Source: Stenotrophomonas sp. MYb238 (GTDB taxonomy: Bacteria; Pseudomonadota; Gammaproteobacteria; Xanthomonadales; Xanthomonadaceae). From it: DNA of 64,000 nucleotides. Both the position numbers and the translations under genes were made by a program. The stretch lies in contig NZ_WIDL01000002.1 of the NCBI RefSeq assembly GCF_009496535.1, forward strand, positions 47,957 through 111,956, written 5' to 3'. Below the pieces are notes generated by a model, which made no database searches, was not told the origin of the DNA, and was given only the letters and a program-made list of their open reading frames with translations. Position 1 is the stretch's first letter. The number at the start of each line of letters is the position of its first letter. Below, piece after piece: positions 1-9,055 of the stretch.

Positions 1-1
1 C

Positions 2-415
2 ATCGCCTACATGTCGCTGCTCGGCCGCGAGTTCGACCTGACCGTGCTGGCCGGCCTGCTGTCGGTGATGGGCTTTGCGATCAACGACATCATCGTGGTG
101 TTCGACCGCGTGCGCGAAAACTTCCGCAGCCTGCGCGTGGATTCGCTGGAAGTGCTCAACCGCTCGATCAACCAGACCCTGTCGCGCACCATCATCACCG
201 CGGTGATGTTCTTCCTCTCCGCCTTCGCCCTGTACCTGTACGGCGGCGCGTCGATGGAAGGCCTGGCCGAGACCCACATGATCGGCGCGGTGATCGTGGT
301 CATCTCCTCGGTGATCGTGGCGGTGCCGCTGCTGAGCATCGGGCCGTTCAAGGTCAGCAAGCAGGACCTGCTGCCCAAGGCCAAGGACGTGGAGGAACTG
401 GCGCGCCGCCCATAA
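2..415 (+). CDS. secF: Protein translocase subunit SecF, C-terminal part
   Basis: Only the last 137 codons are present; the reading frame is open to the left edge, so the start lies outside the window. SecF is an inner-membrane partner of SecD that uses the proton gradient to help preproteins through SecYEG. The fragment carries the conserved stretch NDIIVVFDRVRENFR and the hydrophobic segments of the last transmembrane helices (MFFLSAFALYLYGG and VIVVISSVIVAVPLLS), followed by a short charged tail. SecD would be expected just upstream. A strong hairpin terminator follows the stop, so secF is the last gene of its operon. Confidence 0.93.
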   Translation: MAYMSLLGREFDLTVLAGLLSVMGFAINDIIVVFDRVRENFRSLRVDSLEVLNRSINQTLSRTIITAVMFFLSAFALYLYGGASMEGLAETHMIGAVIVVISSVIVAVPLLSIGPFKVSKQDLLPKAKDVEELARRP

Positions 416-439
416 GGCCGCCGGGTTTCCACCTTCGGA

Positions 440-468
440 AGAGCCGCGCGATGCGCGGCTCTTTTTTT
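440..468 (+). terminator. Rho-independent terminator of secF operon
   Basis: Ten-base-pair stem AGAGCCGCGC / GCGCGGCTCT with a three-base loop, followed by a run of seven or more T. It lies 25 bases after the secF stop. Confidence 0.88.
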
Positions 469-511
469 GTTGCCGCCCGCGATGGCGGCAACCTCCGGAT
501 CATCGGCGGGG

Positions 512-538
512 CCGCCGGAAACCGCGTCCGGCGGTTTT
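512..538 (+). terminator. Possible second hairpin terminator
   Basis: CCGCCGG / CCGGCGG stem with a nine-base loop followed by TTTT, about 70 bases after the first terminator. It may be a backup terminator. The rest of the 358-base gap between secF and fabV (416-773) shows no convincing gene; open frames there lack family features. Confidence 0.4.
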
Positions 539-677
539 ATGTTGTCCGTGGCGACCGTAGTGGCGCCCGGACGCGCATCGTTCGCGGGTGGCCGCGCGTC
601 CAGCGGCCATCGTCGGCTGGCGCCGCAGGCGGCCGTCCGACTGCGGTTTCCGCCGTGTTCCCATGCGGTGGCGTCGG

Positions 678-706
678 TTGTTTTCGTTGCGGGCGCACAC
701 TACGAT
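678..706 (+). promoter_or_regulatory. Candidate sigma-70 promoter of fabV
   Basis: TTGTTT, 17-base spacer, TACGAT; the -10 box ends 67 bases before the chosen fabV ATG. Inferred from spacing and partial consensus only. Confidence 0.4.
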
Positions 707-773
707 CCTCGCGGTTCGGCGCCTGTCCGCCCTGTGCCGCGGCGCTGTTTTCCCGCACCCAACCGAGGTTTCC

Positions 774-2036
774 ATGGTCATCAAACCGCGTGTGCGCGGC
801 TTCATCTGCGTCACCACCCATCCGGCCGGCTGCGACGCGGCGGTCAAGGAACAGATCGACTACATCAAGGCGCAGCCCAGGCTTGCCCATGGCCCGAAGA
901 AGGTGCTGGTGATCGGCGCCTCCACCGGCTACGGCCTGGCCGCGCGCATCAAGGCCGCCTTCGGCAGCGACGCCGCCACGCTGGGCGTGTTCTTCGAACG
1001 CCCGGGCAGCGAGAGCAAGCCGGGCACCGCGGGCTGGTACAACTCGGCCGCGTTCGAGAAGTACGCCCACGCCGCCGGCCTGTACGCGCGCAGCGTCAAC
1101 GGCGATGCGTTCTCCGACGAAGTGAAGGCCAAGGTCATCGAGATCATCAAGGCCGACCTGGGCCAGGTCGACCAGGTGGTCTACAGCCTGGCATCGCCGC
1201 GCCGCAAGCACCCCAGGACCGGCGAGGTCATCAGTTCCACGCTCAAGCCGATCGGCGCGCCGATCACGCTGCGCGGGCTGGATACCGACAAGGAAGTGCT
1301 GACCGAGACCACCCTGCAGCCGGCCACCGCCGAGGAAATCGCCGGCACCGTGCAGGTGATGGGCGGCGAGGACTGGCAGATGTGGATCGACGCGCTGCTG
1401 GAAGCCGGCGTGCTGGCGCCCGGCGCGACCACCACCGCCTTCACCTATGTCGGCGAGGAGATCACCCAGGCGATCTACTGGAACGGTTCGATCGGCGCCG
1501 CCAAGAAGGACCTGGACACCAAGGTCAAGGACATCCGCGCCAGCCTGCAGGGTATCGGCGGCGATGCGCGCGTGTCGGTGCTCAAGGCGGTGGTCACCCA
1601 GGCCAGTTCGGCGATCCCGACCATGCCGCTGTACCTGTCGCTGCTGTTCAAGGTGATGAAGGAGGAGGGCACCCACGAAGGCTGCATCGAGCAGCTCGAT
1701 ACCCTGTACGACATCCTCTACAACGGCCCACAGGGTGGTACCAATGCCGCCGACCACATCCGCCGCGAGCTGGTGGACGGAAAGGGCCGCGGCGTCGCGC
1801 TGGTCGACGAGGAAGGCCGCCTGCGCGCCGACTACAAGGAAATGGCGCCGGAAGTGCAGGGCAGGGTGCTTGAACTGTGGCCGCAGGTGACCAACGAGAA
1901 CCTGTACGGGATCAGCGACCTGGCCGGCTACAAGGCCGACTTCCTGCGCCTGTTCGGCTTCGGCATCGACGGCGTGGACTACGACGCCGACGTCGACCCG
2001 GATGTGAAGATCGACAATCTGGTCGATCTGACCTGA
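774..2036 (+). CDS. fabV: Enoyl-[acyl-carrier-protein] reductase FabV (NADH)
   Basis: Catalyses the last step of the type II fatty acid elongation cycle, reducing trans-2-enoyl-ACP with NADH; FabV enzymes are typically insensitive to triclosan. The 420-residue product opens with [17 protein letters not shown], a family hallmark. It has a Rossmann motif [15 protein letters not shown] near residue 45 and the FabV-specific active-site spacing Tyr-X8-Lys in [10 protein letters not shown]. The frame is open 62 codons upstream, but the ATG at 774 has a GAGG ribosome site and matches the family N terminus. The gene stands alone between the secF terminators and a REP pair, convergent with fimX. Confidence 0.96.
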   Translation: MVIKPRVRGFICVTTHPAGCDAAVKEQIDYIKAQPRLAHGPKKVLVIGASTGYGLAARIKAAFGSDAATLGVFFERPGSESKPGTAGWYNSAAFEKYAHAAGLYARSVNGDAFSDEVKAKVIEIIKADLGQVDQVVYSLASPRRKHPRTGEVISSTLKPIGAPITLRGLDTDKEVLTETTLQPATAEEIAGTVQVMGGEDWQMWIDALLEAGVLAPGATTTAFTYVGEEITQAIYWNGSIGAAKKDLDTKVKDIRASLQGIGGDARVSVLKAVVTQASSAIPTMPLYLSLLFKVMKEEGTHEGCIEQLDTLYDILYNGPQGGTNAADHIRRELVDGKGRGVALVDEEGRLRADYKEMAPEVQGRVLELWPQVTNENLYGISDLAGYKADFLRLFGFGIDGVDYDADVDPDVKIDNLVDLT

Positions 2037-2074
2037 TGCGGAAGGGCGGAGCGGCGCTGCCGTTCCGCTTCCCC

Positions 2075-2145
2075 TGTAGGAGCGACTTCAGTCGCGATGG
2101 GACTTTCCCGGTAATGCCCCATCGCGACTGAAGTCGCTCCTACGG
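2075..2145. repeat. GTAG-type REP inverted pair
   Basis: Two copies of GTAGGAGCGACTTCAGTCGC in opposite orientation separated by about 28 bases; each copy is itself a hairpin (GCGACT/AGTCGC). It lies between convergent fabV and fimX and may end transcription from both sides. The GTAG head is characteristic of REP elements mobilised by RAYT transposases. Confidence 0.85.
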
Positions 2146-2166
2146 GAGGCGTGGCGGGTTTCCCGC

Positions 2167-4239
2167 TCAGCCGAACTCGAAATTCATCTCCGGGCCGGCC
2201 GGGCCGACGAAGTCGCCCTGCACGTAGTCCACGCCGGAACTGAACAGCAGGCTCATCGTCGCCGCGTCGGAAACGAACTCGGCGATCGTGCGGATGTCCT
2301 CCGACTGCGCGCGCCGGGTGATTTCCTGGGTCTTGGCCAATTGTTCGCGGGCCTGCGCCGGATCGGCGGTGAAGCTGCTGTCCAGCTTGAGGAAGCCCGG
2401 CCGGAAATGCGCCAGCAGCTGGAACGAATCCAGCCCCGAGCCGAACTGCTCCAGCCCGACCTTGCAGCCCAGCGCCGCGACATCGGCCAGGAACTGCTGG
2501 GCGTTGCGCAGGTGGGTGAACATCTTGGCCTCGGGAACCTGCAGCCACAGCTGGTCGCCGTCCACGCCTTCGGCCAGCAGGCCGTCACGGATCACCGCCA
2601 GCAGCTGCGGATCGGAGAACGACTCGGGGGTGATGCGCACCATCAGGTGGGTGCGATGACCGGCACGGCGGCGCTCGCCCAGCGCCCGGATCGCATGGCC
2701 GACCAGCCAGCGGTTGATCGGCGCGAGCAGGCCCTGGTCCTCGGCGATCGGCAGGAACGTGCCCGGGCCGACCATCTCCTCGTTGTTGCGCAGCTGCAGG
2801 GTCGCGTCGTACAACTGGATCGGTTCGCCCATCAGGTTGATCACCGGGCGGAAGCGCAGCTGGAAGCCTTCGTTTTCCAGCGCGCCGCGCATCAGTTCCA
2901 CCCAGCGCTGGATGCGTTCCTCCTCGACGCGGTCGGCGGCGCCCGGGTCGAACACCTTGACCGTGTTGCCGCCCAGCTCGGCCGCGGCGCGCGCGCAGTC
3001 GCTGGCGCGCGCCAGCACCTGGCCGACGCTGGCGATCTTCTCCCCGACCTGCACGCCGCCGATGCTCACGGTCACCGTCGCCGAACGCGCGCCGATGCTG
3101 AACACATGCGAGGCGAAGGCATCGCGCACGCGCTCGGCCAGCTGCGCGGTATGCGCGTAGTCGCCCTGGGCGAGGATGGCGAAGCTGTGCTCGCCGAAGC
3201 GCGCCAGCGACAGTCCGTCGCCGAGCGTGGCGGCCAGGTGCTGGCCCAGCGCGGCGACCAGCGCGTCGGCCGAATCCAGGCCGATGTCGGGCAGCAGTCG
3301 CGCGTAATGGTCCGGTTCCACCAGCAGGAAGCCGTACTGGCCCTCGCTGCGGCTGACCTGCGCCACCGCGTTCTCCAGGTGCACCATGAAGGTGGGACGG
3401 TTGAGCAGGCCGGTGACCTGGTCGCGCTGGCGCAGTTCCTCGACCTCGCGCGCCAGTTCGGGGTCGAATTCCTCGCGGCGGCGGAACACCACCTGGAAGC
3501 AGGACTCGCCCTCGTAGGTGGCGGCGGTGAACTCCATCGTCGCCGGGAAGCTGTCGCCGTCCTGGTTGCGCGCGTGCACCTCGTACTGCGGCGGCGGCGC
3601 CTCGCCCCTGCTCAGCGATTTCAGCAGCTGCTTGAAGTCCTCCAGGTGCTGCGGCGCGACCATATCCAATAGCGAGATGCCTTCCACGTCCTCGAACGAG
3701 GGGTAGCCGAACATCTCCAGGTACGCCTCGTTGGCGCGGATGTGCATGCCTTCGTGGATGTAGGCGATGGGGTCGCGCGAGGAGGCGATCAGCGCGTCGC
3801 AGCGGCGCTCGGTCTCGCGCATCTGCGCCTCGATCCGGCGCAGGCCACGGCGCGCCTGCAGGTCGGTCCATTCGTTGCGCACCACCGACAGCAGGTGCTC
3901 GGGACGCTGGCGCAGGGCGATGGCGCGGATGCCGTTGGCGCCGGACTCCACCAGCATCTGCTCGTCGACGTGCTCGGCCAGCCCGATCACCGGGATGTCC
4001 TTGCCGCTGGCGGCGATCTGCTGGCTGAGCAGGCTCTGGGGAATCACCTGCGACGGCGCGGCGAGCACCAGGTCGATGGACTGGCCGGACAGGATGTCGA
4101 CCAGTTCGGCCGGCGCCTGCGGCCGGAACGGGCGGGTGGCGATGCCGCTGTTGCGCAGGGCGCTGACGATCGCCTCGGCGTTCTCGGCGCTGTCGTCGAC
4201 GATCAGCAGGCGCAGGGTTGTTTCTTTGCCGTTCTGCAT
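2167..4239 (-). CDS. fimX: FimX-like degenerate GGDEF/EAL c-di-GMP effector
   Basis: 690 residues, the same size and domain order as FimX of Pseudomonas and Xanthomonas: a receiver-like domain (about 10-125, LLIVDDSAEN), a PAS domain (about 150-260), GGDEF (about 275-430) and EAL (about 440-690). Key residues are missing. The phosphoacceptor strand reads IDLVLAAPS, the GGDEF loop reads FGEHSF near residue 350, and the EAL signature reads DAT near residue 476. It is therefore unlikely to make or break c-di-GMP. FimX binds c-di-GMP through its EAL domain and works with a PilZ protein and PilB in type IV pilus assembly and twitching. Assignment rests on architecture and length; another degenerate hybrid protein is possible. 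Start ATG is preceded by GGGGAG. Confidence 0.8.
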   Translation of the reverse strand: MQNGKETTLRLLIVDDSAENAEAIVSALRNSGIATRPFRPQAPAELVDILSGQSIDLVLAAPSQVIPQSLLSQQIAASGKDIPVIGLAEHVDEQMLVESGANGIRAIALRQRPEHLLSVVRNEWTDLQARRGLRRIEAQMRETERRCDALIASSRDPIAYIHEGMHIRANEAYLEMFGYPSFEDVEGISLLDMVAPQHLEDFKQLLKSLSRGEAPPPQYEVHARNQDGDSFPATMEFTAATYEGESCFQVVFRRREEFDPELAREVEELRQRDQVTGLLNRPTFMVHLENAVAQVSRSEGQYGFLLVEPDHYARLLPDIGLDSADALVAALGQHLAATLGDGLSLARFGEHSFAILAQGDYAHTAQLAERVRDAFASHVFSIGARSATVTVSIGGVQVGEKIASVGQVLARASDCARAAAELGGNTVKVFDPGAADRVEEERIQRWVELMRGALENEGFQLRFRPVINLMGEPIQLYDATLQLRNNEEMVGPGTFLPIAEDQGLLAPINRWLVGHAIRALGERRRAGHRTHLMVRITPESFSDPQLLAVIRDGLLAEGVDGDQLWLQVPEAKMFTHLRNAQQFLADVAALGCKVGLEQFGSGLDSFQLLAHFRPGFLKLDSSFTADPAQAREQLAKTQEITRRAQSEDIRTIAEFVSDAATMSLLFSSGVDYVQGDFVGPAGPEMNFEFG

Positions 4240-4339
4240 GCGGTACTCCCCTCTGACCGGGTTTAATACAACATGGGTGCGGTGCCGTCCATGCGCCGAT
4301 CGCTTGCCTGTGACGCGGTTCCTGTGCGCGGCGGCCCGC

Positions 4340-5524
4340 TCAGGCCGCCAGCCCGGCCGCGTGTCCCGACGCCCAGGCCCACTGGAAGTTGTAGCCGCCC
4401 AGCCAGCCGGTCACGTCTAGCACCTCGCCGACGAAGTGCAGGCCAGGCACCTGCCGCGACTCCATGGTCGCGGACGAGACCTGGCGGGTGTCCACGCCGC
4501 CCAGGGTCACCTCCGCGGTGCGGTAGCCCTCGGTGCCGCTGGCCACCAGCGGGAACTCCGCCAGCAGCGCCGCGGCCTGCTTGAGCTGCGGCTCGTCGAG
4601 CTGGCGTACCGGCTTGTCCGGCAGCCAGTGCTCGCACAGCCGCTGCGCCATGCGCTTGGGCATGACCTCGGCCAGTACCGTGCGCAATTCCGAGGCGCCG
4701 CGCTCGCGCTTCATCGCGCGCAGCCATTCCAGCGCGTCGTGGCCGGGCAGCAGGTCCAGGCGCAGGTCGTCGCCGGGCTGCCAGTAGGAGGAGATCTGCA
4801 GGATCGCCGGGCCGCTGACGCCGCGGTGGGTGAGCAGCATGAAGTTGCGGAAGCTTTGCCCGTTGCAGCGCGCCTCCACCGGCAGCGCCACGCCGCTGAG
4901 ATCGGCGAAGCGTTCCTGGTGCCTGCCGCTGAGGGTCAGCGGCACCAGCCCGGCGCGGGTGGGCAGCACCGCGTGGCCGAACTGGCGCGCGACCTCGTAG
5001 CCGAATCCGCTGGCGCCCATGCTGGGAATGGACAGGCCGCCGCTGGCGATCACCAGCGAGGCGCAGTGGAACAGCCCGTGGGCGGTGCGCACGCGGAAAC
5101 CGTCGGCACCGCGCTCGATCCCTTCCACCGCGCAGTCGGTGCGGATCCGCACGCCCGCCTGCTGGCATTCGTCCAGCAGCATGCGCACGATCAGCTTGGA
5201 GGAAACGTCGCAGAACAGCTGCCCCAGTTCCTTCTCGTGCCAGGCGATGCGGTGCCGCTCGACCATGTCGAGGAAATCGGCCGGTGTGTAGCGGGCCAGC
5301 GCCGACTTGCAGAAATGCGGGTTGGCCGAAAGGAAGTTGGCGGGGCTGGCGCCGGTATTGGTGAAATTGCAGCGGCCGCCGCCGGACATCAGGATCTTCT
5401 TGCCGACCTTGTTGGCATGGTCGATCACCTGCACGATGCGGCCGCGCCGGCCGGCGGTGAGCGCGCACATCAGCCCGGCGGCGCCGGCGCCGATCACCAG
5501 CACGTCGCAGCGGTGCACCGCCAT
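4340..5524 (-). CDS. HI0933/YhiN-family NAD(P)/FAD-dependent oxidoreductase
   Basis: About 394 residues. The N terminus holds the dinucleotide-binding motif VLVIGAGAAGLMCAL and the family signature KILMSGGGRCNFTN, which defines HI0933-like flavoproteins (BaiN/YhiN). The C terminus carries a GEVLDVTGWLGGYNFQWA segment that closes over FAD. The true substrate of this family is unsettled. The ATG at 5524 was chosen over an in-frame GTG six codons upstream because it sits closer to the dinucleotide-binding motif; neither start has a good ribosome site. The gene follows yaeQ after a short gap on the same strand and is probably cotranscribed with it. Confidence 0.87.
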   Translation of the reverse strand: MAVHRCDVLVIGAGAAGLMCALTAGRRGRIVQVIDHANKVGKKILMSGGGRCNFTNTGASPANFLSANPHFCKSALARYTPADFLDMVERHRIAWHEKELGQLFCDVSSKLIVRMLLDECQQAGVRIRTDCAVEGIERGADGFRVRTAHGLFHCASLVIASGGLSIPSMGASGFGYEVARQFGHAVLPTRAGLVPLTLSGRHQERFADLSGVALPVEARCNGQSFRNFMLLTHRGVSGPAILQISSYWQPGDDLRLDLLPGHDALEWLRAMKRERGASELRTVLAEVMPKRMAQRLCEHWLPDKPVRQLDEPQLKQAAALLAEFPLVASGTEGYRTAEVTLGGVDTRQVSSATMESRQVPGLHFVGEVLDVTGWLGGYNFQWAWASGHAAGLAA

Positions 5525-5549
5525 GCCCGGGTCCGTCGCCACCGCGCGC

Positions 5550-6098
5550 CTATTGCGCCGCGCGCTTGCGCCACGCCGGGATCACGTCCAGCTGCACCTG
5601 GTCGTTGAGGATCTGCACCTCGCCGTCCTGGATCAGCATGCTCCAGCGCATCGCCCGCTGGATCTGCTGGCCCCAGCGCTCGACGAAACCGGCATCCAGG
5701 TCCACCACCGAGAGATTGGCGAAGCGGGCCAGGCCCTTGCCCTGCTTCTGCCACCAGATGTCCGAGGCGTTGCCGCCGTAGTTGATCACCTGCACCTGGC
5801 GGCTGCGGTTGCAGGCCTTGCGCACCCGCGATTCGTCCGGATGGCCCAGGTCGATCCACTGCAGGATGTCGCCGGTGTAGTCGTGCTGCCACAGGTCCGG
5901 CTCGTCGTCGGTGCTCAGACCGCGGCCGAATTCCAGGCGGTCATCGGCGTTCAGCGCGAAGGCGAGCAGACGCACCATCAGGCGCTCGTCGGTCTCGGAG
6001 GGATGCTGGGCCAGGGTCAGGTGGTGGGTCGCGTAGTAGCCGCGGTCCATGTCGCTGATCTGCAGCTCGGCCTTGCGGATGGTGGCGGTAAGGGCCAT
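5550..6098 (-). CDS. yaeQ: YaeQ family protein
   Basis: 182 residues, the usual length of the YaeQ family, starting MALTATIRKAELQISDMDRG. Conserved blocks include YYATHHLTLAQHPSETDERL and DEPDLWQHDYTG. YaeQ folds like a PD-(D/E)XK nuclease and was first noted because it can compensate for loss of the elongation regulator RfaH; its biochemical role is not established. A much longer open frame exists upstream but overlaps yaiI, so the ATG at 6098 is preferred. It heads a probable two-gene unit with the flavoprotein. Confidence 0.92.
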   Translation of the reverse strand: MALTATIRKAELQISDMDRGYYATHHLTLAQHPSETDERLMVRLLAFALNADDRLEFGRGLSTDDEPDLWQHDYTGDILQWIDLGHPDESRVRKACNRSRQVQVINYGGNASDIWWQKQGKGLARFANLSVVDLDAGFVERWGQQIQRAMRWSMLIQDGEVQILNDQVQLDVIPAWRKRAAQ

Positions 6099-6159
6099 GG
6101 GATCACGGGGCAAAGACCGCCATTCTACTGCGCCGATGCCATGCCGGCGGTGCCGCGGT

Positions 6160-6633
6160 TCAGCGCTGGCGCGCCAGCCACTGGTCCAGCCGCGCGGCGA
6201 AGGCCTGGCGGTCGCGCGCGTGCAGGCTGGCCGGGCCGCCGGTCTGCACGCCGGCGCCGCGCAGTTCGGCCATGAAATCGCGTATCGACAGCCGCTGCGC
6301 GATGCTGTCCGAACTGTAGGGCTCGCCACGCGGGTCGAGCGCGGCGGCGCCCTTGGCCAGTACGCGCGCGGCCAGCGGAATGTCCTGGGTGATGACCATG
6401 TCGCCGGCGGCGACGCGCTCGGCGATCGCATCGTCGGCCACGTCCGGCCCGCCGGCCACCTGCATGGCGCGGATGAAACGCGAGGCCGGCGTCTGCAGCC
6501 AGCGGTTGGCGACCAGGATCACCTCGATCCGGGTGCGTTCGGCGGCGCGGTACAGGATGTCGCGGATGACCGCGGGGCAGGCGTCGGCGTCGACCCAGAT
6601 GCGGGGCGGAGCGGGAAGGGCGTTGGCGTCCAT
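6160..6633 (-). CDS. yaiI: YaiI/YqxD family (UPF0178, DUF188) protein
   Basis: 157 residues, typical of the family. The N terminus [17 protein letters not shown] and the central motif [17 protein letters not shown] with clustered Asp residues match the DUF188 NYN/PIN-like fold, suggesting a metal-dependent RNase-like activity, but function is not proven for the family. It lies 61 bases upstream of yaeQ on the same strand and may be the first gene of that run. Confidence 0.9.
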   Translation of the reverse strand: MDANALPAPPRIWVDADACPAVIRDILYRAAERTRIEVILVANRWLQTPASRFIRAMQVAGGPDVADDAIAERVAAGDMVITQDIPLAARVLAKGAAALDPRGEPYSSDSIAQRLSIRDFMAELRGAGVQTGGPASLHARDRQAFAARLDQWLARQR

Positions 6634-6812
6634 GCCGCGCAGTCTAACGGTCGGGCCAGGCTTCGGCGGCGTTTCCGGCGGTGGCCGGCGCGTCCAAGTC
6701 GATGAATTTGCCGGGATTGTTGCGCCTGCGGTGCGGGTCGTGCCGGATGAATACGGTATTTGTCGCTTTTTGGCGGAAAGCCGCGTATCTTTCGCCCCAC
6801 TGTGCTTGCAAG

Positions 6813-6837
6813 GGTCACCGTGAATCGTGGCCTGATG
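6813..6837 (+). promoter_or_regulatory. Conserved cold-shock leader element, copy 1
   Basis: A 25-base block identical to one at 38972-38996. It forms a six-pair stem GGTCAC / GTGGCC (one G-T wobble) around the loop CGTGAATC and is followed by TGATG. It lies 137 bases before the start codon of the cold-shock gene, inside what is probably a long 5' UTR. Inferred to be an RNA element controlling cold-shock mRNA structure or stability. Confidence 0.6.
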
Positions 6838-6949
6838 CAGCTGATCTCACCGATCCGCTCATCGTTCCGTTTTACCAACGCCTGCAACTCAGTCTCGGCC
6901 CCGATCCCCGGCGGCTGCGATTTCCAATCAATAGTTCCAGGAGTTTGTA

Positions 6950-7159
6950 ATGTCTGAGCGTCAGACCGGCACGGTGAAGTGGTTCAACGATGCCAAGGGT
7001 TTTGGTTTCATCACCCCGGAAAGCGGCCCCGACCTGTTCGTGCACTTCCGTGCCATCCAGGGCACCGGCTTCAAGTCGCTGCAGGAAGGCCAGAAGGTGA
7101 CCTTCGTCGCCGTGCAGGGCCAGAAGGGCATGCAGGCCGACCAGGTGCAGGCGGTCTAA
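6950..7159 (+). CDS. Cold-shock protein, CspA family
   Basis: 69 residues making one cold-shock domain (OB fold). The RNA-binding motif 1 KGFGFITPE and motif 2 DLFVHF are present, as is the [13 protein letters not shown]-terminal signature. Such proteins bind single-stranded RNA and melt structures at low temperature or during growth resumption. A good AGGAG site precedes the ATG by seven bases. A long leader with an element shared with the second cold-shock gene at 39104 suggests post-transcriptional control. Monocistronic, with a terminator 30 bases downstream. Confidence 0.96.
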   Translation: MSERQTGTVKWFNDAKGFGFITPESGPDLFVHFRAIQGTGFKSLQEGQKVTFVAVQGQKGMQADQVQAV

Positions 7160-7188
7160 TCGACCCCCGCAACCGCTAGGTAGCCAGA

Positions 7189-7219
7189 ACGCCGGAAGCG
7201 AAAGCTTCCGGCGTTTTTT
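7189..7219 (+). terminator. Rho-independent terminator of cold-shock gene
   Basis: ACGCCGGAAGC / GCTTCCGGCGT eleven-pair stem, GAAA loop, then TTTTT. Confidence 0.9.
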
Positions 7220-7479
7220 GTTGTCCGACGCTTTTCTTCTCTTTTCGGGAGAAGGCGGCGCGTGGCGCGGCGTGCCGGAAAAGTAGCGGGCGGATGCAGC
7301 CCCATGTAACCCGGCATTCCGGTACCCGTCCCAACCCTCGCTCCGTGCATCCGTGCCCGCACCAGCGCCATGGACGCTCCCGCGCATACGCCTCGGCAGC
7401 ACGCGACTGCGGCCTTCCCGGTGGGAAGGGGAGCGGGCAACGCGGGCGGCGTTTCAGCGATGCGGTCTATGCTTGAAGC
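7220..7479. other. Intergenic region before selO, no gene seen
   Basis: Open frames on both strands are shadows without family features. It must hold the selO promoter, but no clear -35/-10 pair stands out. Confidence 0.5.
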
Positions 7480-9033
7480 ATGACTCCCCCCGTATTCGAC
7501 AACCGTTTCCTGCGCGACCTGCCCGGCGATGCCGAAACCGGATCGCGCCGCCGCGAGGTCCTGGGCGCGGCCTGGTCGCCGGTGACGCCGACCCCAGTGG
7601 CGGCGCCGACGCTGCTGGCGTATTCGCCCGAAGTAGCGGCGTTGCTGGGCTTTGATGCGGAAACCGTGCGCACGCCCGGTTTCGCCGAGGTATTCGGCGG
7701 CAACGCGTTGTATGCCGGCATGCAGCCGTGGGCGGCCAACTACGGCGGCCACCAGTTCGGGCATTGGGCCGGGCAGCTGGGCGACGGTCGCGCCATTTCG
7801 CTCGGCGAGCTGCTGGCCGACGGCCGGCGCTGGGAACTGCAGCTCAAGGGGGCGGGGCCGACGCCTTACTCGCGTGGCGCCGATGGCCGCGCGGTGCTGC
7901 GCTCGTCGATCCGCGAATTCCTGTGCTCGGAGGCCATGCACCACCTCGGCGTGCCGACCACGCGCGCTCTGAGCCTGGTCGCCACCGGCGAAACCGTGGT
8001 GCGCGACATGTTCTACGACGGTCATGCGCGCGGCGAACCGGGCGCGGTGGTCTGCCGGGTGGCGCCTTCGTTCATCCGCTTCGGCAGTTTCGAGCTGCCG
8101 GCCGCGCGTGGCGACCTGGCGCTGCTGCGGCAACTGGTGGATTTCTGCATCGAGCGCGATTTCCCGCACCTGCAGCCCGGTCCCTCGCGCCGGGCCGACT
8201 GGTTCGCCGAGGTCTGCACGCGCACCGCGGCGATGGTCGCGCAGTGGATGCGGGTGGGCTTCGTGCACGGGGTGATGAACACCGACAACATGTCCGTGCT
8301 CGGCCTGACCATCGACTACGGCCCCTATGGCTGGGTGGAGGACTACGACCCGGACTGGACGCCGAACACCACCGACGCGCAGGGCCGCCGCTACCGCTTC
8401 GGTACGCAGATGCAGGTGGCGTACTGGAACCTGGTGCGGCTGGCGCAGGCGTTGTCGCCGCTGTTCGACGAGGTGGCGCCGCTGCAGGCGGGGCTGGACG
8501 TCTTCCAGGCGCGCTTCGCCGCCGAGGAGCGCGGCCACCTGGTCGCCAAGCTCGGCCTGGGCGCCTACCGCGAGGACGACGAGGCGCTGATGGTGCGGTT
8601 CCGGGAGCTGCTGCACGCCGGCGAGATGGACATGACCCTGGCGTTCCGTGCGCTGGCCGACGTCGATCCCGACCAGCCGGAGGCGGTGGCGCTGGAGGAG
8701 GCGTTCTATTCGCCCGGACGCCGCGCGCGGGTGATGCCGGACCTGCTGGACTGGCTGCAGCGCCACGCCGCGCGTGTGCGCGATGCCGGGCTGCCGGCCG
8801 GGGAGCGCCGCCGCATCATGCAGGCCGCCAACCCGAAATACGTGCTGCGCAACTGGCTGGCGCAGCAGGCCATCGACCGCGCCGAGCAGGGCGATGCCGC
8901 CGGCATCGCCGAGCTGCTGGAGGTGATGCGCCATCCCTGCGACGAGCAGCCCGGCCGCGAGGCGTTCGCGCGCCGGCGTCCGGAATGGGCGCGCGAGCGC
9001 GCCGGCTGCTCGATGCTGTCGTGCAGTTCCTGA
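7480..9033 (+). CDS. selO: Protein adenylyltransferase SelO (YdiU)
   Basis: 517 residues. SelO is a pseudokinase-fold enzyme that binds ATP in a flipped orientation and transfers AMP to Ser, Thr or Tyr of target proteins during oxidative stress. Seen here are [23 protein letters not shown] (nucleotide-binding loop), a catalytic segment [21 protein letters not shown] with the metal-binding Asn and Asp, and WVEDYDPDW. The C terminus reads CSMLSCSS: the position of selenocysteine in eukaryotic SelO is Cys here, and its redox pair is thought to gate activity. It is followed 22 bases later by apt. Confidence 0.94.
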   Translation: MTPPVFDNRFLRDLPGDAETGSRRREVLGAAWSPVTPTPVAAPTLLAYSPEVAALLGFDAETVRTPGFAEVFGGNALYAGMQPWAANYGGHQFGHWAGQLGDGRAISLGELLADGRRWELQLKGAGPTPYSRGADGRAVLRSSIREFLCSEAMHHLGVPTTRALSLVATGETVVRDMFYDGHARGEPGAVVCRVAPSFIRFGSFELPAARGDLALLRQLVDFCIERDFPHLQPGPSRRADWFAEVCTRTAAMVAQWMRVGFVHGVMNTDNMSVLGLTIDYGPYGWVEDYDPDWTPNTTDAQGRRYRFGTQMQVAYWNLVRLAQALSPLFDEVAPLQAGLDVFQARFAAEERGHLVAKLGLGAYREDDEALMVRFRELLHAGEMDMTLAFRALADVDPDQPEAVALEEAFYSPGRRARVMPDLLDWLQRHAARVRDAGLPAGERRRIMQAANPKYVLRNWLAQQAIDRAEQGDAAGIAELLEVMRHPCDEQPGREAFARRRPEWARERAGCSMLSCSS

Positions 9034-9055
9034 TCCTTTCCGGTTCAATGTCCCG

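Noticed and set aside
451-912. Plus-strand frames between secF and fabV
   Set aside because: Overlap terminators and the fabV 5' end, Arg/Cys-rich, no ribosome sites.
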